64,000 bases of DNA, taken from positions 1-64,000 of the forward strand of contig JAHBTK010000007.1 in NCBI GenBank assembly GCA_019638625.1, written 5' to 3'. How positions within the stretch are numbered: the stretch's first letter is position 1; the number at the start of each line of letters is the position of its first letter. The DNA comes from Chitinophagaceae bacterium. GTDB taxonomy: Bacteria > Bacteroidota > Bacteroidia > Chitinophagales > Chitinophagaceae. The translations under genes and the position numbers were made by a program. The notes beneath the pieces were generated by a model. It saw only the letters and a program-made list of their open reading frames with translations. It did not search any database and was not told the origin of the DNA. Positions 17,452-25,410 of this stretch are shown in pieces.

Positions 17452-18798
17452 CTACAATTTCGGGTTAACACCGGTATAGTTAAAGGGTGTAACAGCTTTC
17501 AGTTCTTTTTTGAGCTGCGATGATATTTTTAAGCCGTTAATGAATTTGTGTATGGTTTTAGGGTTGATACCTTCCGCACCCCGGGTCAGATCCTTCAGTG
17601 CCTCATAGGGATTGGGGTAGTTTTCCCTGCGTAAAACAGTCTGGATGGCCTCTGCCACTACCGCCCAGTTGGCATCCAGGTCTTCCCTGATCTTTTGCTC
17701 GTTCAATATCAGTTTCCCGATGCCTTTTTCAATTGATTTTAATGCCAGTATGCTATGGGCAACCGGCACTCCCACATTTCTCAATACAGTAGAGTCGGTA
17801 AGGTCGCGCTGCAGGCGGGAGATTGGCAGTTTGCCGGACAGGTGCTCCAGCAGCGCATTGGCAATGCCCAAGTTGCCTTCGGCATTTTCAAAATCGATAG
17901 GGTTCACTTTGTGAGGCATGGCGGAAGAGCCTATCTCGCCTTTTTTAACTTTTTGCCTGAAATATTCCAGGGAGATATAAGTCCAGATGTCCCGGCAAAA
18001 GTCTGTCAGTATATTATTAATACGTTTAATGCCATCAAAATGGGCTGCCAGGTTATCGTAGTGTTCTATCTGCGTGGTGAATTGTTGTCTTTGCAGTCCT
18101 AAAGAGCCGCTGCAGAAATCATTGGCAAATTTTATCCAGTTGGTTTTCGGGTAGGCAACATGATGGGCATTGAAGTTGCCAGTGGCGCCGCCGAACTTGC
18201 AGGAATAAGGAACGGATTGTAACAGTTGCAATTGCTGCTCCAGCCTTTCCGCAAATACCATTATTTCCTTACCCAGCCTGGTAGGCGATGCCGGCTGACC
18301 ATGCGTTCTGGCAAGCATGGCGATATCTTTCCAGGCATTCGCCATTTTTTTCAGTTGCAGTGTCAGTGTGGCGATAGCCGGGTAGAACTCGTTCTCCAAC
18401 GCTTCCTTCCATGAAAGTGGTACGGCGGTATTATTGACATCCTGGGAGGTAAGCCCAAAATGTACCCATTCCTTCAACTGATCCAGTTTGAGCTTTTCAA
18501 GTTCTGATTTTATAAAGTATTCTACCGCTTTTACATCGTGGTTGGTAGTTTTTTCAATTTTTTTAATGGCCAGCGCGTCTTCCGGGGAAAACTCCTGGTA
18601 TATTTTCCGGAGATTTTTTACATCACGCGGAGCCAGTATAAAAAACTTCTTTTTGCCCAGCGCGATAAAATATTCTATCTCCACCAATATACGATAACGA
18701 ATAAGCGCATACTCAGAAAAATAAATATCCAATTGCTGCAATTGATTCCTGTAGCGTCCGTCAATGGGGGATATAGCTGTAAGCGCCGACAAATCCAT
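17452..18798 (-). CDS. purB: Adenylosuccinate lyase
   Basis: 448 residues, close to E. coli PurB (456). It belongs to the fumarase/aspartase superfamily; the signature loop SSAMPHKVNPIDFENAEG lies near residues 288-306 and carries the mobile catalytic Ser. The N-terminus LTAISPIDGRYR and the TTNHDVKAVEY and HGQPASPTRLGKE segments are specific to PurB. It cleaves SAICAR to AICAR and adenylosuccinate to AMP, releasing fumarate, in de novo purine synthesis. No other pur genes are nearby. It is divergent from mqnA, with interleaved candidate promoters. Confidence 0.97.
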   Translation of the reverse strand: MDLSALTAISPIDGRYRNQLQQLDIYFSEYALIRYRILVEIEYFIALGKKKFFILAPRDVKNLRKIYQEFSPEDALAIKKIEKTTNHDVKAVEYFIKSELEKLKLDQLKEWVHFGLTSQDVNNTAVPLSWKEALENEFYPAIATLTLQLKKMANAWKDIAMLARTHGQPASPTRLGKEIMVFAERLEQQLQLLQSVPYSCKFGGATGNFNAHHVAYPKTNWIKFANDFCSGSLGLQRQQFTTQIEHYDNLAAHFDGIKRINNILTDFCRDIWTYISLEYFRQKVKKGEIGSSAMPHKVNPIDFENAEGNLGIANALLEHLSGKLPISRLQRDLTDSTVLRNVGVPVAHSILALKSIEKGIGKLILNEQKIREDLDANWAVVAEAIQTVLRRENYPNPYEALKDLTRGAEGINPKTIHKFINGLKISSQLKKELKAVTPFNYTGVNPKL

Positions 18799-18834
18799 AA
18801 AATTGAATATTAAAAATTATCAGGAGGATTATCC

Positions 18835-18842
18835 TACTTTTG
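18835..18842 (+). promoter_or_regulatory. Candidate -7 element of mqnA
   Basis: TACTTTTG matches TAnnTTTG. Transcription would begin near 18848, downstream of the TTG at 18840, which supports the ATG at 18909 as the mqnA start. The -33 element is weak. Confidence 0.55.
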
Positions 18843-18846
18843 CGGG

Positions 18847-18854
18847 CAAATCTA
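18847..18854 (-). promoter_or_regulatory. Candidate -7 element of purB
   Basis: On the minus strand this reads TAGATTTG, matching TAnnTTTG, about 48 nt upstream of the purB start. The -33 element is unclear. It lies only 4 nt from the mqnA -7 box on the other strand. Confidence 0.42.
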
Positions 18855-18908
18855 CAAGAAAAACAATTGTTTCCGGCATTGGACGACAGTGTAAAAGGTA
18901 ATAACAAT

Positions 18909-19676
18909 ATGAGCAGTCGCATACGAGTGGGTATTATCAACTACCTGAATGTGTTACCATTCCTTTATGGTTTAAAGAAGTCGCCCGTTATGGATATGGC
19001 GGAACTGGTTGAAACCTACCCTTCCGAACTTGCTCAAATGCTGCTTGACGACAGGGTTGATATCGGCATTGTGCCGGTAGCCATATTGCCGGAAATGAAA
19101 AATTATCATATCATTTCCGACTTTTGTATCGGTTGTGACGGACCTGTAGCTTCCGTATGCCTGTTCAGCCAGGCGCCGCTTGAAGAAATAGAAACTGTCT
19201 GGCTCGATTATCAGTCACGGACTTCGGTTGCGCTGGCGCAGATATTGCTGGAAGACTATTGGAAAATAAAGCCGGTGCTACGGGATGCAGGGGGTGAAGA
19301 ATTCCGGCGCCGGATAAAGGATAACACCGCAGGCCTGGTAATCGGAGACAGGGCATTAGAACAAAGGGCACAATCTGCCTATATGTATGATTTGGGAGCT
19401 GCCTGGAAAGATTATACCGGTTCTGGTTTTGTTTTTGCGGCCTGGGTGGCAAACAAGGAACTTCCCCGGGAATTTACAGTGATGTTTAATGATGCGTTAG
19501 CCTCCGGATTGCAGCAGATAGATGAGGTGGTCAGAGAAAACCCCTATCCCCTGTTTGACCTGGACAGTTATTACCGCAACAATGTCAGCTATGTATTCGA
19601 TGACCGCAAGAAAGCGGGGATGGAAATGTTTTTGAGCCGGTTGAATAAAATGAAAACGATTGCGGAGAGTGCCTGA
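18909..19676 (+). CDS. mqnA: Menaquinone biosynthesis protein MqnA (chorismate dehydratase)
   Basis: 255 residues from the ATG at 18909. An in-frame TTG at 18840 would add 23 residues without family similarity and would overlap the promoter, so it is rejected; an AAAAGG stretch precedes the chosen ATG. The start IRVGIINYLNVLPFLYGL is the MqnA ligand-binding opening (SYLNxxP pattern), and DDRVDIGIVPVAILPEM and GLVIGDRALE follow the family. The fold is a periplasmic-binding-protein-like two-lobe domain. MqnA dehydrates chorismate to 3-enolpyruvyl-benzoate, the first step of the futalosine route to menaquinone. No other mqn genes are in the window. Confidence 0.9.
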   Translation: MSSRIRVGIINYLNVLPFLYGLKKSPVMDMAELVETYPSELAQMLLDDRVDIGIVPVAILPEMKNYHIISDFCIGCDGPVASVCLFSQAPLEEIETVWLDYQSRTSVALAQILLEDYWKIKPVLRDAGGEEFRRRIKDNTAGLVIGDRALEQRAQSAYMYDLGAAWKDYTGSGFVFAAWVANKELPREFTVMFNDALASGLQQIDEVVRENPYPLFDLDSYYRNNVSYVFDDRKKAGMEMFLSRLNKMKTIAESA

Positions 19677-19734
19677 TCTTATTTTGCAGTTTGTTTACGG
19701 CAACCTATATTTAACTTAATATATCTTCCTCATC

Positions 19735-20487
19735 ATGGAATGGTTAGCTACACCAGAAGCATGGATATCCCTGCTGACGCTTACGGTACTGGAAATTGTA
19801 CTGGGCATTGATAATATCGTGTTTATTTCTATCATCTCCGGGAAGCTGCCCAAAGGACAGCAGAAAAGGGCGCGGAGGATTGGTTTGGCCCTGGCAATGA
19901 TCACCCGTGTATTACTCCTGTTATCCATTAGTTGGGTAATGACCCTTATAACGCCAATTTTTAATCCCTCGACATGGTTTGGAGTGACGGAAGGTCCCAC
20001 CTTCGATAAATTCCAGATATCGGGCCGCGACCTGATCCTGTTGATAGGGGGGATGTTCCTTATATATAAGAGTACCGTTGAAATACACGCCAAAATAGAA
20101 GGACGCGATGAAGACAGCGTTAAAACCCCTAAAGTCATCTCCTTCGGCAGGGTGATCATTGAAATTATCCTGCTGGACATCGTATTCTCGCTGGATTCCG
20201 TGATTACAGCCGTAGGAATGGCAGACCATATAGAAATTATGATCGCGGCGGTTATTATAGCGGTGTTGGTTATGCTGGTTTCTGCCGAAAGCATCAGTAA
20301 TTTTGTAAACAATCACCCAACTGTCAAAATGCTGGCACTTTCCTTCCTCCTGTTGATCGGTTTATCGCTGATTGCAGAGGGAATGGACCAGCATATCCCC
20401 AAAGGATATATATATTTCGCTATGGCGTTCTCCGTTTTTGTGGAAGTGCTCAACCTGCGGGCAAAGAGGAAGCAAAAGCAAATATAA
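19735..20487 (+). CDS. TerC family integral membrane protein
   Basis: 250 residues with about seven membrane helices. The TerC signature is present: LEIVLGIDNIVFISIISGKLP with the conserved Asp-Asn, and the second repeat EIILLDIVFSLDSVITAVGM with its acidic Asp pair. TerC-like proteins are implicated in metal ion (notably Mn2+) export and loading of exported metalloproteins, and were named from tellurite resistance; here no ter genes accompany it, so a metal-homeostasis role is more likely. A charged loop (KIEGRDEDSVKTPKV) links the two halves. Confidence 0.92.
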   Translation: MEWLATPEAWISLLTLTVLEIVLGIDNIVFISIISGKLPKGQQKRARRIGLALAMITRVLLLLSISWVMTLITPIFNPSTWFGVTEGPTFDKFQISGRDLILLIGGMFLIYKSTVEIHAKIEGRDEDSVKTPKVISFGRVIIEIILLDIVFSLDSVITAVGMADHIEIMIAAVIIAVLVMLVSAESISNFVNNHPTVKMLALSFLLLIGLSLIAEGMDQHIPKGYIYFAMAFSVFVEVLNLRAKRKQKQI

Positions 20488-20488
20488 T

Positions 20489-20518
20489 TTTGACTTTCGG
20501 TACAAACCGCTAACTTTG
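20489..20518 (+). promoter_or_regulatory. Promoter of the L31 gene
   Basis: TTTG (20489..20492), an 18-nt spacer and TAACTTTG (20511..20518) match the Bacteroidota consensus. The start codon at 20573 gives a leader of about 50 nt. Confidence 0.75.
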
Positions 20519-20572
20519 CATCTCTTTTAAAATGAGTACGGCAAAATCCGTGCGTATAAAACATTGATTATC

Positions 20573-20821
20573 ATGAGAAAAGATATCCATCCAAAGAATT
20601 ACAGGTTTGTTGTGTTCAAGGATATGAGTAACGGAACCTCTTTTTTAAGCCGTTCTACTGCGGCTTCCAAAGAAACTATTAAATGGGAAGACGGTAACGA
20701 ATATCCCCTGATCAAGCTTGAAATTTCAAGTACTTCCCACCCCTTTTATACCGGTCAGAAAATGCTGGTGGATACAGCGGGTCGTATCGACAAATTCAAC
20801 AAAAAATACGCGAAGAAATAA
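20573..20821 (+). CDS. rpmE2: 50S ribosomal protein L31 type B
   Basis: 82 residues beginning MRKDIHPKNYRFVVFKD, with SFLSRSTA and SSTSHPFYTGQKMLVDTAGR, then FNKKYAKK. The length and the absence of the CxxC zinc pairs mark the zinc-independent type B form. The start is the ATG at 20573; a TTG three codons upstream is in frame but less likely. In many bacteria the cysteine-free form replaces zinc L31 under zinc limitation, whereas in Bacteroidota it is usually the only copy. It has its own promoter and terminator. Confidence 0.97.
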   Translation: MRKDIHPKNYRFVVFKDMSNGTSFLSRSTAASKETIKWEDGNEYPLIKLEISSTSHPFYTGQKMLVDTAGRIDKFNKKYAKK

Positions 20822-20840
20822 CCACTTTGATTATATCATC

Positions 20841-20869
20841 AATCCCCGGAATTTCCGGGGATTTTTTTT
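20841..20869 (+). terminator. Terminator of the L31 gene
   Basis: Palindrome AATCCCCGGAA-T-TTCCGGGGATT followed by a run of T, 19 nt after the stop codon. The effective hairpin has a 9-bp GC-rich stem and a tetraloop-sized loop. Confidence 0.92.
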
Positions 20870-20960
20870 GCAAAAACCTAAACCGGCAAATTGTTTCACT
20901 GAAAAAGGAGGATGATTATTTATATTGCCGTTCATTCTATCATCACCAGAAAAAAAGTGC

Positions 20961-21692
20961 ATGAGCGGTAAAATTACCCGGGCAATGATCTTTGCGGCAG
21001 GATTGGGTACCAGGCTGAAGCCCTGGACAGAAAAACATCCCAAAGCTTTAGCGCCCGTAAATAACAAACCCCTGTTACGGAGAAATATTGAATACCTGAA
21101 AGCGTATGGCATTACCGACATTATTGTGAATGTGCATCATTTTGCCGACCAGGTTACAGGTTTTCTGGCTGCAAACAACAATTTTGGAATTCGTATTGAA
21201 ATTTCGCATGAGCAGGGCGAACCATTGGAAACAGGTGGCGGGCTACAGAAAGCTGCCTGGTTTTTGCAGGAGAGCGACCCTTTTTTTGTGATAAATGCCG
21301 ATATCCTTACCGATATGGACATTTATAAGATGCAGGCATTTCATGAAAAGCATCAACCATTGGTTACCCTGGCGATAACGGGACGCTCCAGTTCAAGAGC
21401 TTTCCTGTTTGATGAAAATAACCGGTTGTGCGGCTGGCAAAATACCCAGACAGGCGAGGAGAAAAAACCGGTAGCCGCCCATAGTTATAAGCCCGGGGCT
21501 TTTAGTGGTATTCACCTGATGAATCCGGCAATTTTCCCCCTGTTGACGGAAAAGGGAAAGTTCTCTCTGGTAGATGTTTACCTGCGACTGGCGCCTGATC
21601 AGTTGATCATGGGATATGACCACAGCGGTACAAAGCTGGTCGATGTAGGAAAGCCGGAAGCTATTGTGAAAGCCGAACAACTTTTTCCCTGA
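20961..21692 (+). CDS. Sugar-phosphate nucleotidyltransferase (MurU-like)
   Basis: 243 residues from the ATG at 20961, which directly precedes the first strand; an earlier ATG/alternative at 20925 would add 12 non-conserved residues. The nucleotide-binding loop AAGLGTRLKPWTEKHPKAL and the metal-binding FVINADILTD are typical of the NTP_transferase family. The length without a C-terminal left-handed helix, plus the VNVHHFADQV segment, resembles MurNAc-1-phosphate uridylyltransferase (MurU) of cell-wall recycling, or mannose-1-phosphate guanylyltransferase-like proteins. The MurU partner kinase AmgK is not visible. The pdeM-like gene follows after 1 nt, so the two are translationally coupled. 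Confidence 0.85.
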   Translation: MSGKITRAMIFAAGLGTRLKPWTEKHPKALAPVNNKPLLRRNIEYLKAYGITDIIVNVHHFADQVTGFLAANNNFGIRIEISHEQGEPLETGGGLQKAAWFLQESDPFFVINADILTDMDIYKMQAFHEKHQPLVTLAITGRSSSRAFLFDENNRLCGWQNTQTGEEKKPVAAHSYKPGAFSGIHLMNPAIFPLLTEKGKFSLVDVYLRLAPDQLIMGYDHSGTKLVDVGKPEAIVKAEQLFP

Positions 21693-21693
21693 C

Positions 21694-22347
21694 ATGCAGC
21701 CCCCCGTTAAATATAATATTGCCGGTCAAACTTTTTGGCTGTCACCTCAACGAAGTATTTATTGGGAAGATAAACAGGCGCTGATACTGGCAGATCTTCA
21801 CCTGGGTAAATCCGGTCATTTCCGTAAATCCGGTATCGGTATTCCACAAACAGTTTTTAAGGAGGATATGCAACGCTTGCTTCAACTGGTCCAGTTTTTT
21901 AAGCCCCAGAAGCTGATCGTAGTGGGAGATATGTTTCACAGCGAAGCAAATAAGGAACTGGGGCTGTTCAGTCGGTGGCGGAAGGATGTTTCCTGGCTGA
22001 AGATAGAACTGGTGAGAGGAAACCACGATATACTTACAAAGGAATGGTATGCGGATAATGATATTGAGTTACACCAGGACAAACTGGTGATAGACAATAT
22101 CGGCTTTCAACACGATTATATACCCGGAGAGGAACCGGAAGATATATATGTTTTTTCAGGACATATTCATCCGGGAGTAGTGGTAAGAGGCGGCGCAAAA
22201 CAGCATCTCAGCTTCCCCTGTTTTCACTTCGCAGAGTCGTACTGCACATTGCCTGCATTCAGCTTGTTTACCGGCTTTTCACTGGTGCAAAAACGAAAAA
22301 AACAGGTGGTATTCGCCATTGTGAACAATACGCTGGTGGCGGTTTAG
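21694..22347 (+). CDS. PdeM-like metallophosphoesterase
   Basis: 217 residues with all calcineurin-type phosphoesterase motifs: ADLHLGK (DxH), VVGDMFHSE (GD), VRGNHD and SGHIHPG (GHxH), which bind two metal ions. The FRKSGIGIP insert and the CFHFAESYCTLPAF end match the ligase-associated DNA damage response endonuclease PdeM. In many genomes PdeM sits with a Lhr-like helicase, an exonuclease and an ATP-dependent ligase; none of these is adjacent here. Its start codon is 1 nt after the stop of the nucleotidyltransferase gene, an unusual partnership for this family. Confidence 0.83.
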   Translation: MQPPVKYNIAGQTFWLSPQRSIYWEDKQALILADLHLGKSGHFRKSGIGIPQTVFKEDMQRLLQLVQFFKPQKLIVVGDMFHSEANKELGLFSRWRKDVSWLKIELVRGNHDILTKEWYADNDIELHQDKLVIDNIGFQHDYIPGEEPEDIYVFSGHIHPGVVVRGGAKQHLSFPCFHFAESYCTLPAFSLFTGFSLVQKRKKQVVFAIVNNTLVAV

Positions 22348-22476
22348 CGGTTTTGTCGGCAGTCGATCATTCCACTTTCCTGGCAGTAAGTCCAACCGGC
22401 ACTTTTTATTGTTAATAAATACCCTATTACCGATAGCCGGCAAAAAATGGGTTGCTTACTTTTAAGGGATTGGATG

Positions 22477-22887
22477 TTACCTGGCTGATTTCATTGCTTT
22501 GATGACTTTCAGCTTTTTGTCGGCGGAGAATTGCTGATACTCTTTTGTTTCGCGTCCGTAGATGGCGATTTTCCCATCTTTATCATAATGAATTCCCCAC
22601 CCGTATCTTTTCGTAAGGGGAGATGCTCGCATACAGGGTTGGCCTTTGCTATAGAATTTTTCTCTTTCTGTTTTATATTCTTTTGGGGTAAGATCATTTT
22701 TATCTGCATACACCAGGAAGAGGACATCATCGGAGGTGTACTGGTATGGTTTCCCGGTAACCAGGTTAAACTGAATACCCGCAACTGTTTTATTGTTTTT
22801 CTGCGGAGGCGCCTCACCCTGTATCGCCGGGCAGTCATCCGCTACCTGTATGAAGGTGTTGAAATAGTTAGTACTGTGTATTTTCAT
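22477..22887 (-). CDS. DUF6157 family protein
   Basis: 136 residues, soluble, no signal peptide. The start HSTNYFNTFIQVADDCPA, the middle SDDVLFLVYADKN, and the end SPLTKRYGWGIHYDKDGKIAIYG are the conserved blocks I associate with DUF6157. The single GWG-HYDKDGK block is the best conserved part and could form a ligand site, but there is no known function. It is monocistronic, with a candidate -7 element upstream and gene-free sequence on both sides. Confidence 0.75.
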   Translation of the reverse strand: MKIHSTNYFNTFIQVADDCPAIQGEAPPQKNNKTVAGIQFNLVTGKPYQYTSDDVLFLVYADKNDLTPKEYKTEREKFYSKGQPCMRASPLTKRYGWGIHYDKDGKIAIYGRETKEYQQFSADKKLKVIKAMKSAR

Positions 22888-22904
22888 TGTTGTTATATTT
22901 TATA

Positions 22905-22912
22905 CAAATTTA
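22905..22912 (-). promoter_or_regulatory. Candidate -7 element of the DUF6157 gene
   Basis: On the minus strand TAAATTTG matches TAnnTTTG, about 18 nt before the start codon. The -33 element is not clear. Confidence 0.4.
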
Positions 22913-22974
22913 AAATAGTCCTGAGACAACGCTGTGTCAGGAGCAACGCTATATCTTTTGCTTTCAGGACTCAA

Positions 22975-23000
22975 ACAAAAAAGGCTGCCAATGGCAGCCT
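22975..23000 (-). terminator. Terminator of greA
   Basis: On the minus strand AGGCTGCC / GGCAGCCT forms a GC-rich stem with a tiny loop, followed by TTTTTTTG. It is 21 nt after the greA stop codon. Confidence 0.9.
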
Positions 23001-23020
23001 CTAAAGCCAATTTCTGAAAA

Positions 23021-23494
23021 CTATATCGCTATATCTTCAATTTTGAATTTCAGCAGGCCTGCAGGAGCTTTCACCTCTGCTACTTCACCCACCTGTTTGC
23101 CCAGTACTCCTTTACCGATAGGGGAGGTAACGGAAATTTTCCCGGACTTCAGGTCCGCTTCTTTTTCCGATACTATCTGGTAGGTCACTTTCTTCTTGGT
23201 ATTCAGGTTGGTAAGGGTCACTTTGGTGAGGATGCTTACCTTGCTGGTGTCAATATTGTCAATTTCGATAATGCGGGCATTGGCGATATCGCCTTCCAGT
23301 TTGGCAATCCGCGCTTCCAGCAAACCCTGCGCTTCTTTGGCGGCGTCATACTCCGCATTCTCCTTTAAATCGCCTTTCTCCCTGGCTTCTGCAATAGCCC
23401 TTGAAGCAGCGGGTCTGTCTACAGCTCTCATTTTCTGTAGCTCGGCTTTCAGTTGTTCCATTGTTTCCTGAGTAACATACATTACTTCACTCAT
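23021..23494 (-). CDS. greA: Transcription elongation factor GreA
   Basis: 157 residues, the usual GreA length. The N-terminal coiled coil has the acidic tip (GDLKENAEYDAAKEAQ) whose Asp and Glu residues are inserted into the polymerase secondary channel and stimulate cleavage of backtracked RNA. The C-terminal FKBP-like domain ends SPIGKGVLGKQVGEVAEVKAP. It sits between two terminators as a single-gene unit. GreB is less likely because the basic patch of GreB is not evident. Confidence 0.97.
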   Translation of the reverse strand: MSEVMYVTQETMEQLKAELQKMRAVDRPAASRAIAEAREKGDLKENAEYDAAKEAQGLLEARIAKLEGDIANARIIEIDNIDTSKVSILTKVTLTNLNTKKKVTYQIVSEKEADLKSGKISVTSPIGKGVLGKQVGEVAEVKAPAGLLKFKIEDIAI

Positions 23495-23524
23495 GGCTGA
23501 CTTCGTTTTAGGTTATAAAAAAGA

Positions 23525-23562
23525 AAAAAATAACAACGCCCCGGATTTGGTCCGAAGCGTTG
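23525..23562 (-). terminator. Terminator of the hydroxyacid dehydrogenase gene
   Basis: On the minus strand CAACGCTTCGGA pairs with TCCGGGGCGTTG (some mismatch in the middle) around a short A-rich loop, followed by TTATTTTTTTCTTTTTT. It lies about 65 nt past the stop codon. Confidence 0.75.
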
Positions 23563-23625
23563 CACGTGTTATGTTACCGAAAATACGAAACTTAATCCGA
23601 AACTCAAATAATATCTGTTAAATTT

Positions 23626-24552
23626 TCACCGCAAACCCAGCTTGTCAAGGGTCACTTTGGGCATTTTAATATAGGATTCATGCGTATATCCGGCAATATG
23701 GGGCGTTACTACCACATTGGGTTGCTCCATCAACCAGTTCAACTGGTCTTTTTCTGCCTGGGTATAGCCGGCAGGCTTCTCATTCTCAAATACATCGAGA
23801 CCCGCGCCGGCAATAACGCCGTTTTTAAGGGCGTTGATCACGGCGGCGGTATCATGCACTTTACCCCGGGAAGCATTAATGAAATAAGGCTTTTTTTGCA
23901 GCGCATTGAAAAAAGCATCGTTGGCATAATGGAACGTTTCGTCTGTTAGCGGCAGGTGCAGGGTAACGACATCTGCATGACGGGCTATTTCTTCCGGGCT
24001 GGCTTCGTGTATATTACCCCGGGCAAACCCGAACCTGTATTTGTCGTGTGCCAGCACCTGCACATCAAACCCGGACATTGCCCTGGCCACGGCATTCCCG
24101 GTGTTGCCGAAACCGATAATGCCGACGGTTTTCCCTGTCAGTTCAATTCCCCTGTTTTCGTCGCGTATCCATTTCCAGTCCGCCATTTGCCTGCCGCTCA
24201 GTGTGATGCGGTGCATCAGATTGAGCACCATGCCCAGCACCTGCTCGCCTACCGCGTTGCAGTTACCCTCAGGACTGCTTTCGCATTGTATACCTTTACT
24301 GCGGGCATACGCGATATCAATCAGTTCCAAACCGCTTCCCAGCCTTCCGATCCATTTCAGTTTAGGCGCCTTGTCTATCATATTGCGGTCGATCTTCAAC
24401 CGGGTGGTGATGATCAGTCCTTCCATATCGCCTATTTTTTCCTCCAGCTCCGCATAGGTAATCTCAGGGAGATAGGACACGGTATAACCATTGGCGTCAA
24501 GTCGTTCTAAAAGATAAGGATGCACTTTTGCTGTTACGATTGCCTTTTTCAT
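23626..24552 (-). CDS. D-2-hydroxyacid dehydrogenase (phosphoglycerate dehydrogenase-like)
   Basis: 308 residues of the NAD-dependent D-isomer 2-hydroxyacid dehydrogenase family. The Rossmann motif is VGIIGFGNTGNAVARAM; the catalytic Arg is near LGSGLELIDIAYARSKGI, the Glu is in GAGLDVFENEKP, and the His in VVVTPHIAGYTHESY. It lacks the C-terminal ACT domain of long SerA forms. D-3-phosphoglycerate dehydrogenase for serine synthesis is possible, as is a hydroxypyruvate or lactate reductase; serC is not adjacent. It begins 39 nt after the ksgA stop on the same strand, so the two are probably co-transcribed. Confidence 0.85.
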   Translation of the reverse strand: MKKAIVTAKVHPYLLERLDANGYTVSYLPEITYAELEEKIGDMEGLIITTRLKIDRNMIDKAPKLKWIGRLGSGLELIDIAYARSKGIQCESSPEGNCNAVGEQVLGMVLNLMHRITLSGRQMADWKWIRDENRGIELTGKTVGIIGFGNTGNAVARAMSGFDVQVLAHDKYRFGFARGNIHEASPEEIARHADVVTLHLPLTDETFHYANDAFFNALQKKPYFINASRGKVHDTAAVINALKNGVIAGAGLDVFENEKPAGYTQAEKDQLNWLMEQPNVVVTPHIAGYTHESYIKMPKVTLDKLGLR

Positions 24553-24591
24553 TGTATGTATTTTTTGCCTGTCGAGCCTCTTTCCGGGGAG

Positions 24592-25344
24592 TTACCTCAT
24601 TCTGGTATGCAGGTCAATAAACTCCGCCACGCTCAACTGTTCGGCTCTTTTATTGAATATTTCGTCTTTTAATATGCTTTCATCAAACAACCCGCGGACA
24701 GCATTTCGCAGTGTCTTACGCCGTTGGTTAAACGCCGTTTTTACCAGTGTAAAAAGTTTTCTTTCATTTTCAACCACCAGCGGGTTTTCTTTTTTTGTCA
24801 GTTGTATCACGGCGCTTTTCACTTTGGGTGGCGGGGTAAAACATTGCTCATTTACCTCAAACAGGTATTTCACGTCGTAAAAAGCCTGCACCAGCACACT
24901 CAGGATGCCATAGGCTTTGTTGCCGGGCGGCGCTGCCACGCGTTGCGCTACTTCTTTCTGGAACATGCCTATCATGATATCCACCTTGTCTTTCCAGTCC
25001 AGTACCTTAAAAAGGATCTGTGAAGAAATGTTATAAGGGAAATTGCCCGCCAGCAGGAACTTGTCATCAAAAGGGGCTTCTATGTCCAGTATGCTGGCGT
25101 GGATGATTTTGCCCCTGATACCCGGATAGGTATTTTCGAGATAGTTCACTTTTTCGCTATCCAATTCCACGGCTTTAAAATCGATACCGGGTAGTTGCAG
25201 CAGGTGCCTGGTGAGAGCGCCCCCACCCGGGCCCACTTCCAACAAACGTTCAAACACCTGGTCCCGGATAACGCCGACGATCCGTTGTACCATGTTTTCA
25301 TCTCGCAAAAAGTGTTGACCTAAGGATTTCTTTAAAGTGTACAT
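24592..25344 (-). CDS. ksgA: 16S rRNA dimethyladenosine transferase
   Basis: 250 residues from the ATG at 25344 (MYTLKKSLGQHFLRD); a longer frame from 25425 adds residues without similarity and overlaps pdxA. The SAM motif is LLEVGPGGGALTRHLL and the catalytic NFPYNISSQ motif is AGNFPYNISSQIL. KsgA/RsmA dimethylates A1518 and A1519 in helix 45 of 16S rRNA during late 30S assembly. A TAATTTTG -7-like sequence (minus strand, 25353..25360) ends only 8 nt before the start, so the message may be almost leaderless. It is divergent from pdxA. Confidence 0.96.
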   Translation of the reverse strand: MYTLKKSLGQHFLRDENMVQRIVGVIRDQVFERLLEVGPGGGALTRHLLQLPGIDFKAVELDSEKVNYLENTYPGIRGKIIHASILDIEAPFDDKFLLAGNFPYNISSQILFKVLDWKDKVDIMIGMFQKEVAQRVAAPPGNKAYGILSVLVQAFYDVKYLFEVNEQCFTPPPKVKSAVIQLTKKENPLVVENERKLFTLVKTAFNQRRKTLRNAVRGLFDESILKDEIFNKRAEQLSVAEFIDLHTRMR

Positions 25345-25410
25345 TGAGGCGGCAAAATTACAAAAACCAACTGCAAACCCGTAAATTCGCACATTAACAA
25401 CAGATATATC

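Noticed and set aside
18840..18908. TTG start for MqnA giving a 278-residue protein
   Set aside because: The TTG lies within the predicted -7 box and the added residues have no similarity to the MqnA N-terminus.
19735..20487. Tellurite resistance determinant
   Set aside because: Only TerC is present, without terD/terZ-type genes; TerC alone is widespread and more likely linked to metal homeostasis.
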